From IMG/VR virus record IMGVR_UViG_3300013006_000002, positions 1 through 41,254 of that record: a stretch of 41,254 nt of DNA; one strand, 5' to 3'. The notes under the pieces were generated by a model, which worked only from the letters and a program-made list of their open reading frames with translations, was not told where the DNA came from and did not search any database. Below are positions 37,724 to 41,254 of the stretch, in pieces (the stretch's first letter is position 1; every line of letters starts with the position of its first letter). The stretch comes from a virus. The translations under genes and the position numbers were made by a program.

Positions 37724-39217
37724 TTAGTTATCTGTCTCATCGGGGTTGTTATCATTGGCGAACGATTCGCTCATGATTGTTACTAGGTTCGGATATAGTT
37801 CCGCATTGGTAGCGACATAACCTGTGAACTTGAGCCATGACAGTGCATGATTCTTGCTCGTTACTTTGATGTCTCGTGTGTATTCCACAGAGGCATGGAC
37901 GAACTCGATAGCGGATAGCACTCGCTCCTTGCGTAGTGAACCCTTGAACACACGAATCTCAATCGTGTCATCGTTCTCGGTGTTGATAGCAGAGAACCTA
38001 CCATTTTCTTGGTAGCCACTCTTAACCTTGCGAACGAGTTGCCCCTTATCTCCGAAACTTGCATAGCGGTCACTTGAACGACCCGATATGCGCTCCACTT
38101 GGCGTTGATTATCGTAGATAAGTTTCATGAACCTAAGTTCGTGAGACTGGCGCTGGAGAATCAACTGTGAACGGTGTCTGTTAGGTGTTCGATAATCCCA
38201 CGGGTCGCCATTACCGAAAGCGTTACGCGATACATGGACATGGATGCCACAAGTGTTGGTGTTCCATGACCGATAGCCTTGAGCCTTGAGTTTATCTAAC
38301 ACGCCCCAGTTGAAGTCAGTGTGATACTTCTCAAGCGTGTGTGGGTGAGTGACAATCTCGAAGCCGTCATTGAGAGAGCCGTCCTCTTTCAGATAGGCGT
38401 GACCGCCCAATGTATTCTGCACCAGCATAGCCCCGTCATAACGACCATTACCACGAGCCTCGACTTCTAACTCAAAGCCGAAGTGATACTTGCCCTCTCC
38501 AAAGAAGAAGGGGCTAGGTCGGTAGTTGTAATTATGGATGAGCGACTCGTCATCGTCATTGTCACCACTGTCACAGTAGTGGTCGTCACCTTCCCAGCGT
38601 TGCTCGCTACAGTCATCACAGTGGTAGACATTAGCCTCGATACATCCTTCACAGTATCGGGTTGAGTTCCACCACCCTGAATTGTCATCGTGGGTATGGG
38701 ATAGGCAAAACTCGCACTCGAAGTAATCATTTTCATCGTGCTCCTCCCAAAACTTCTTGGCACATGATTCACAATGGTTGTTCCCTTCGATGATTGTATT
38801 GCTGTTGAATTGGTCGTGAGAGATTGTGTAAATACTGCGCCACTGTCTCTGCTGGTTATGTGCATACCGCTTGTCGCATTGGTCGCATGATTTATTACTG
38901 CAACTGAAGTGTGCCACGATTTCAGTTGTGGCATCGTCTAGATATGCTGTGGTGAGTGACCAGTTGAGCGAATCCTCAAGTGCTGGCAGTTCACATACAT
39001 CACATCTTAGAATGTCCTCATTTAGCACAGGATAGGTCTCGCCGTTAGGAATCCTAACGCCTTCCAACTCACCGTATCTCTCGTGGCACTTGAGACATAA
39101 CTCGCGCTTGGCATATGACTCCACGAAAATGTGGTTAGGGCGATAGCATCCGTCACATAGACGCATGTCTATATACCCAAACCCTGTAGGGCTGTCTAGT
39201 TCTGATGTATCAGGCAT
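37724..39217 (-). CDS. Amidoligase with N-terminal zinc-ribbon array
   Basis: 497 residues. The C-terminal half (about 245-430) has amidoligase (COOH-NH2 ligase, glutamine-synthetase-like) motifs: FGFELEVEARG, EDGSLNDGFEIVTHPHT, GIHVHVSR and TIEIRVFKGS. Such enzymes use ATP to join a carboxylate to an amine in peptides or proteins. The first 215 residues carry eight C-x2-C pairs (21/24, 41/44, 72/75, 111/114, 149/152, 168/171, 189/192, 200/203), probably a row of zinc ribbons that bind the substrate. The CDVCELPALEDSL segment echoes CKVCELVVDEEQL of the amidotransferase. Start at 39217 follows GGAGG; an in-frame ATG at 39238 was rejected. Confidence 0.85.
   Translation of the reverse strand: MPDTSELDSPTGFGYIDMRLCDGCYRPNHIFVESYAKRELCLKCHERYGELEGVRIPNGETYPVLNEDILRCDVCELPALEDSLNWSLTTAYLDDATTEIVAHFSCSNKSCDQCDKRYAHNQQRQWRSIYTISHDQFNSNTIIEGNNHCESCAKKFWEEHDENDYFECEFCLSHTHDDNSGWWNSTRYCEGCIEANVYHCDDCSEQRWEGDDHYCDSGDNDDDESLIHNYNYRPSPFFFGEGKYHFGFELEVEARGNGRYDGAMLVQNTLGGHAYLKEDGSLNDGFEIVTHPHTLEKYHTDFNWGVLDKLKAQGYRSWNTNTCGIHVHVSRNAFGNGDPWDYRTPNRHRSQLILQRQSHELRFMKLIYDNQRQVERISGRSSDRYASFGDKGQLVRKVKSGYQENGRFSAINTENDDTIEIRVFKGSLRKERVLSAIEFVHASVEYTRDIKVTSKNHALSWLKFTGYVATNAELYPNLVTIMSESFANDNNPDETDN
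39044..39058. repeat. 15-bp palindrome, copy 6 (intragenic)
   Basis: GTTAGGAATCCTAAC inside the amidoligase gene; minus strand codes for VRIPN at residues 54-58, between zinc-ribbon segments. Confidence 0.92.
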
Positions 39218-39315
39218 TAGACTACCTCCATTCCGCAATCAGGGCAGAATTTATCGCCCCAACATATCTCGCAGGTGGAAATTGGCCAAGTATTTATAGA
39301 AATTTTCTTTTCCAT
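39217..39315 (-). CDS. Zinc-ribbon microprotein, 32 aa
   Basis: CEICWGDKFCPDCGMEVV contains four Cys in two pairs, a minimal zinc ribbon. Its stop shares one base with the amidoligase start (TAATG) and its own end provides the amidoligase ribosome binding site. It may be a detached zinc ribbon of the same system. Confidence 0.7.
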   Translation of the reverse strand: MEKKISINTWPISTCEICWGDKFCPDCGMEVV

Positions 39316-39468
39316 TTATGCTACCTTCTTTTCTCCTGTGCAGAAGCCACAGGCTAGTTGGTGTCCATCTCCAAGGTTATGGAGACGGGTGGCATCGGGT
39401 ACGCCACATGAGCGAAAGAGCAGACAGGCGAACTCGTCGTCTGTAAGACCTGCTTGGTTATTAGACAT
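39316..39468 (-). CDS. Microprotein, 50 aa
   Basis: SNNQAGLTDDEFACLLFRSC then LACGFCTGEKK. Four Cys, two of them close together near the end. Start preceded by GGTGAG; the stop abuts the next ATG. Function unknown. Confidence 0.65.
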   Translation of the reverse strand: MSNNQAGLTDDEFACLLFRSCGVPDATRLHNLGDGHQLACGFCTGEKKVA

Positions 39469-39474
39469 GGCTAC

Positions 39475-39696
39475 TCACCATGTCCTTGATAGTGCTTGAC
39501 GGACAGTTGTGCGGTTGGCTACATACTCCGAACCCCACACTTGGAAATCTAGGATGTCCTCAAAATCGAGGACTTGCTCATTACTGAGCATCCCAGCGTT
39601 ATCGTAGCCGAGGCGCAATCTCTCTAGACAGTAAGAGATGTGCATGGCTTGGTTGCGTGTGAGAGTGACTTTCTTCTCTTTACGGAATATAGACAT
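39475..39696 (-). CDS. Small protein, 73 aa
   Basis: Basic start (SIFRKEKKVTLTRNQ) then helices (AMHISYCLERLRLGYDN, QVLDFEDILDFQ). I start it at 39696, just after the upstream stop; a longer frame is unlikely. Function unknown. Confidence 0.65.
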   Translation of the reverse strand: MSIFRKEKKVTLTRNQAMHISYCLERLRLGYDNAGMLSNEQVLDFEDILDFQVWGSEYVANRTTVRQALSRTW

Positions 39697-39698
39697 GA

Positions 39699-39881
39699 TT
39701 ACTTCTGCTCCATGTCGGCGATGATGGATTCGTACTCTTTGGTGATTTCCCAACGCTGGGTGCGTAGTCGGTCAATCTTGCGCTGGAGTTTAGCGTTGGC
39801 TAGGGCGGTGGTGATTACTAGGGTTACAGACACTACTAGCGCAATCATTACTGCTAGCATGTCGCCTGTGGTTAGATACAT
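39699..39881 (-). CDS. Membrane-anchored coiled-coil protein, 60 aa
   Basis: One membrane helix (about 7-27, DMLAVMIALVVSVTLVITTA) followed by a charged coiled-coil-like helix (LQRKIDRLRTQRWEITKEYE). First gene of the leftward operon. AAAGG lies nine bases before the ATG at 39881. The topology could suit an early envelope protein (for example exclusion of other phages), which is speculation. Confidence 0.7.
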   Translation of the reverse strand: MYLTTGDMLAVMIALVVSVTLVITTALANAKLQRKIDRLRTQRWEITKEYESIIADMEQK

Positions 39882-39903
39882 GAGTGTTACCTTTCGAGTG
39901 AGT

Positions 39904-39918
39904 GTTAGGAATCCTAAC
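39904..39918. repeat. 15-bp palindrome, copy 7
   Basis: GTTAGGAATCCTAAC in the leader of the leftward operon, 23 bp before the first start codon and downstream of the -10. Confidence 0.92.
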
Positions 39919-39950
39919 GGTGCGAAGGCATGGTTGCCCCCACTCCCACC

Positions 39951-39986
39951 AGTATAGGTGATTAGGGTCACAGAACCAAATCTCCC
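39951..39986 (-). promoter_or_regulatory. Leftward operon promoter (A)
   Basis: Minus strand: TTGGTT (39979-39974), 17-bp spacer, TATACT (39956-39951). The -35 is embedded in GGGAGATTTGGTTCT (39986-39972), a 15-mer shared with promoter B with one mismatch. The leader of about 60 bases contains palindrome copy 7. Confidence 0.7.
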
Positions 39987-39993
39987 TAGTCCA

Positions 39994-40032
39994 CGCCGAT
40001 GACTGGATTTATCGAATAACGCCGATGGCTGG
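39994..40032. repeat. 13-bp direct repeats upstream of promoter A
   Basis: CGCCGATGACTGG and CGCCGATGGCTGG, 26 bp apart, lie just upstream of the promoter A -35. A related core, GCCGATGGC, occurs at 41092-41100 upstream of promoter B within the palindrome CTGCCGATGGCAG (41090-41102). Activator binding sites are a plausible reading. Confidence 0.6.
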
Positions 40033-40042
40033 CTTCCTGCCC

Positions 40043-40062
40043 CCGACACAAACCAACACAAA
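40043..40062. repeat. Tandem CCRACACAAA element
   Basis: CCGACACAAA (40043-40052) is followed directly by CCAACACAAA (40053-40062). Single copies of CCAACACAAA are at 40125-40134 and 41020-41029, and two more lie in rightward genes at 29497 and 34992. Iteron-like or regulatory. Confidence 0.65.
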
Positions 40063-40084
40063 TTTTTTCTTCGCTTGGTCGGTG

Positions 40085-40099
40085 GTTAGGAATCCTAAC
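40085..40099. repeat. 15-bp palindrome, copy 8
   Basis: GTTAGGAATCCTAAC in the intergenic control region, between two CCAACACAAA elements and about 100 bp upstream of the promoter A -35. Confidence 0.92.
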
Positions 40100-40124
40100 T
40101 CGCAACGCCATGTCTGCTGTACCT

Positions 40125-40134
40125 CCAACACAAA
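40125..40134. repeat. CCAACACAAA element
   Basis: Exact copy in the intergenic region between terminator and palindrome copy 8. Confidence 0.6.
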
Positions 40135-40187
40135 CTTTTCCGCGCCCCAATTTTGATTGGGAATTCTGCCCCGATTTTGGGCATGAG

Positions 40188-40217
40188 AAAACCCCCCACC
40201 GCCGAAGCGATAGGGGG
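40188..40217 (-). terminator. Terminator with UUCG tetraloop
   Basis: On the minus strand an 11-bp stem (CCCCCTATCGC with GCGGTGGGGGG, G-U pairs allowed) closes a TTCG loop and is followed by TTTT. It lies 15 bases after the stop of the 40233-40871 gene and isolates that gene from the operon downstream. Confidence 0.9.
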
Positions 40218-40232
40218 CTAACTCGTGGCGCG

Positions 40233-40871
40233 TTATGCGCTTACAGGGTGCGCCTTCATAGACTTAGCGAGTTCACCCTTTGAGAAGGTGACGGCTTGAG
40301 CCAAGCACTTAGCAAACGCTTCCGCTTGAGCAATCGCCTCAGGAGAATCGAGAGTGACATCTTCCAATTCTTGCCACAATCCGAAAGCCATGCTCACGAT
40401 AGCGTTCGCAGAAATCTCGCCCTCGATAGCGACCTTCTTTGACTTCTTGCCCTTGCCCTCAGGCTTGCCAGCCTTCTTGGTTGCTTCTGCCTCGCGTGTA
40501 GCGCTTGAGAACTCGCCCCATGAAGTCACACGAGCCACGAGAGCGAGAGCGCCCTCCTTCTTGAGTGTGCGTTGAGCGATAGCGACTTCCTTCATGAAGT
40601 CAGCAACCGCGACAGAATCGGCGCCCTTGAGTGAGAGGCAGGTATTCGCCAATCCAAAATAGTTTGCATAAGCAGGACGGATAGCAGAGATAGCGCCAGC
40701 CTTTGACGCTTCCTTGAGAGTTGCTTCCAAGTCGCGTGCTGGTGACTTGTGAGCCTTAACGATGAACGCACGAATCGCAGACTCGTTACCCTTCACGATG
40801 GCTTGGTAATCCTTCACGAGTGAAGCGATGACCTTGCCAGTTACCTTAGGTGTTGATGTTGTAGATGTCAT
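40233..40871 (-). CDS. Unknown protein, 212 aa, own transcription unit
   Basis: Not recognised. It is rich in Ala, Lys, Glu and Ser and almost wholly helical (ESAIRAFIVKAHKSPARDLE, SVAVADFMKEVAIAQRTLKK), with a basic linker at about 132-147 (KKAGKPEGKGKKSKK) splitting two helical parts. It has its own promoter and a strong terminator, so it is probably expressed strongly and early. The sense-strand codons are well biased. A host-takeover protein, DNA-binding protein or regulator of the palindrome family are all possible. No cysteine-rich or catalytic motif is seen. Confidence 0.75.
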   Translation of the reverse strand: MTSTTSTPKVTGKVIASLVKDYQAIVKGNESAIRAFIVKAHKSPARDLEATLKEASKAGAISAIRPAYANYFGLANTCLSLKGADSVAVADFMKEVAIAQRTLKKEGALALVARVTSWGEFSSATREAEATKKAGKPEGKGKKSKKVAIEGEISANAIVSMAFGLWQELEDVTLDSPEAIAQAEAFAKCLAQAVTFSKGELAKSMKAHPVSA

Positions 40872-40918
40872 TTTCTTTGCTTTCTATCGCCCAGCCACTT
40901 GCCGAGTTCGATAGGAGT

Positions 40919-40954
40919 ATTATTGCACAGAACCCCGAAAGAATCAAATCTCCC
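40919..40954 (-). promoter_or_regulatory. Leftward promoter (B)
   Basis: Minus strand: TTGATT (40947-40942), 17-bp spacer, AATAAT (40924-40919). The -35 lies in GGGAGATTTGATTCT (40954-40940), matching promoter A at 14 of 15 positions. Palindrome copy 9 lies about 20 bp further upstream. Confidence 0.7.
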
Positions 40955-40966
40955 CAAAGCGAGCCT

Positions 40967-40981
40967 GTTAGGAATCCTAAC
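40967..40981. repeat. 15-bp palindrome, copy 9
   Basis: GTTAGGAATCCTAAC, 20 bp upstream of the promoter B -35, the only copy placed just upstream of a -35. Confidence 0.92.
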
Positions 40982-41019
40982 GGGGAATCCCACGCTCAAA
41001 CCCCCATGCAGACAGTCAC

Positions 41020-41029
41020 CCAACACAAA
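41020..41029. repeat. CCAACACAAA element
   Basis: Exact copy upstream of promoter B and palindrome copy 9, matching the arrangement near promoter A. Confidence 0.6.
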
Positions 41030-41131
41030 CCCATGCGCATATCAAAGTCCGAAAAATTCGGCGCTCGCTCCCTTCGGTCGCTCGCGTGTCTGCCGATGGC
41101 AGAGATAATCACGGTACTTAAACAATAGTCA

Positions 41132-41254
41132 GTTGCTTAAAACCCTCACCCCAAAAGCCAGGAGATACGCTCCAGGCGCAAGCAAAAGACAATGGACTAA
41201 AGACTCTTCCCAGAAAAAACCTTCGTGTCGCTATGGCGACCCCAGTGCTATTAA
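41132..41254. repeat. Right copy of 123-bp terminal direct repeat
   Basis: Identical to 1-123. See the left copy for interpretation. Confidence 0.95.

Larger units (their letters stand above)
39882..40187 (-). promoter_or_regulatory. Non-coding control region of the leftward operon
   Basis: I see no credible gene here. It holds palindrome copies 7 and 8, the operon promoter, two 13-bp direct repeats (CGCCGATGACTGG at 39994-40006 and CGCCGATGGCTGG at 40020-40032), CCAACACAAA elements, and two related 11-mers (CCCCAATTTTG at 40145 and CCCCGATTTTG at 40170). The repeat density suggests multiple protein-binding sites, possibly also a replication origin. Confidence 0.6.
40872..41131 (-). promoter_or_regulatory. 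Non-coding control region of the right end
   Basis: No credible gene. It contains promoter B, palindrome copy 9, a CCAACACAAA element, GCCGATGGC in a palindrome, and a GC-rich direct repeat (CGCTCGC at 41062 and again near 41079). Together with 1-440 it forms the divergent region from which leftward and late rightward transcription start, if the genome is circular. Confidence 0.6.

Noticed and set aside
39882-40061. Extended 120-codon version of the 60-residue membrane protein
   Set aside because: The extra N-terminal part spans the promoter, the palindrome and the direct repeats; the ATG at 39881 has a proper AAAGG site.
35296-40981. Palindromes as a CRISPR array or transposon ends
   Set aside because: Spacing is irregular (hundreds to thousands of bases), no transposase is present and no target-site duplications are seen.

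Overview
The window looks like the complete genome of a tailed double-stranded DNA phage, about 41.1 kb of unique sequence. The first 123 bases recur exactly at the end (1-123 = 41132-41254), so the contig probably closes into a circle or carries short direct terminal repeats. The host is most likely an actinobacterium. A WhiB-family regulator gene is present, at least two promoters look leaderless, and the protein set (FmdB-type zinc ribbon, Hjc-like resolvase, overlapping primase halves) is typical of actinobacteriophages. A freshwater host such as the acI/Nanopelagicales group is my inference from overall style, not from a search. I see no integrase, excisionase, immunity repressor or tRNA gene, so a lytic lifestyle is likely.

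Layout. (i) 1-440: non-coding left end with many small hairpins and a probable late promoter. (ii) 441-25126, rightward: large terminase, portal, two small virion genes, a giant 1952-residue virion protein, two further structural genes, scaffold, N4-gp56-type major capsid protein, nine small mostly lysine-rich ORFs, a head-tail adaptor, a tail fibre, a run of related small surface proteins and a 659-residue tail protein. With no tape measure or tail-assembly chaperone visible, a short-tailed (podovirus) virion is the best guess. (iii) 25126-27868: lysis and envelope module with a CHAP-type endolysin, four small membrane proteins and an unusual secreted proline-rich protein, ended by a strong terminator. 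(iv) 27931-28235: two tiny leftward genes. (v) 28426-35256, rightward: DNA metabolism with a Cas4/RecB-like Fe-S nuclease, RecA/DnaB-type ATPase, Hjc-like resolvase, primase split over two overlapping ORFs, Nmad1-like protein, HNH nuclease, metallophosphoesterase, a sigma-factor-like protein, a transglycosylase and several zinc-ribbon microproteins. No DNA polymerase is visible, so host polymerase is probably used. (vi) 35313-39881, leftward: 15 tightly packed, mostly tiny genes around an amidoligase, a class-II glutamine amidotransferase and a WhiB protein. (vii) 40233-40871, leftward: a single gene of unknown function with its own promoter and terminator.

The leftward region carries the most unusual signal. 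A 15-bp palindrome, GTTAGGAWTCCTAAC, occurs nine times (one copy degenerate) between 35.3 and 41.0 kb. Four copies lie 17-24 bp upstream of a start codon and three lie inside coding sequence, in two different reading frames. The two leftward promoters share a 15-bp block over the -35 and draw on the same set of upstream repeats. I read this as a dedicated regulatory network, possibly involving the phage sigma-like or WhiB protein, driving a peptide-modification operon whose substrate is unknown.

Twenty of the genes listed are short ORFs of 29-58 codons. I recognised them from RBS placement, stop/start overlaps and cysteine patterns.
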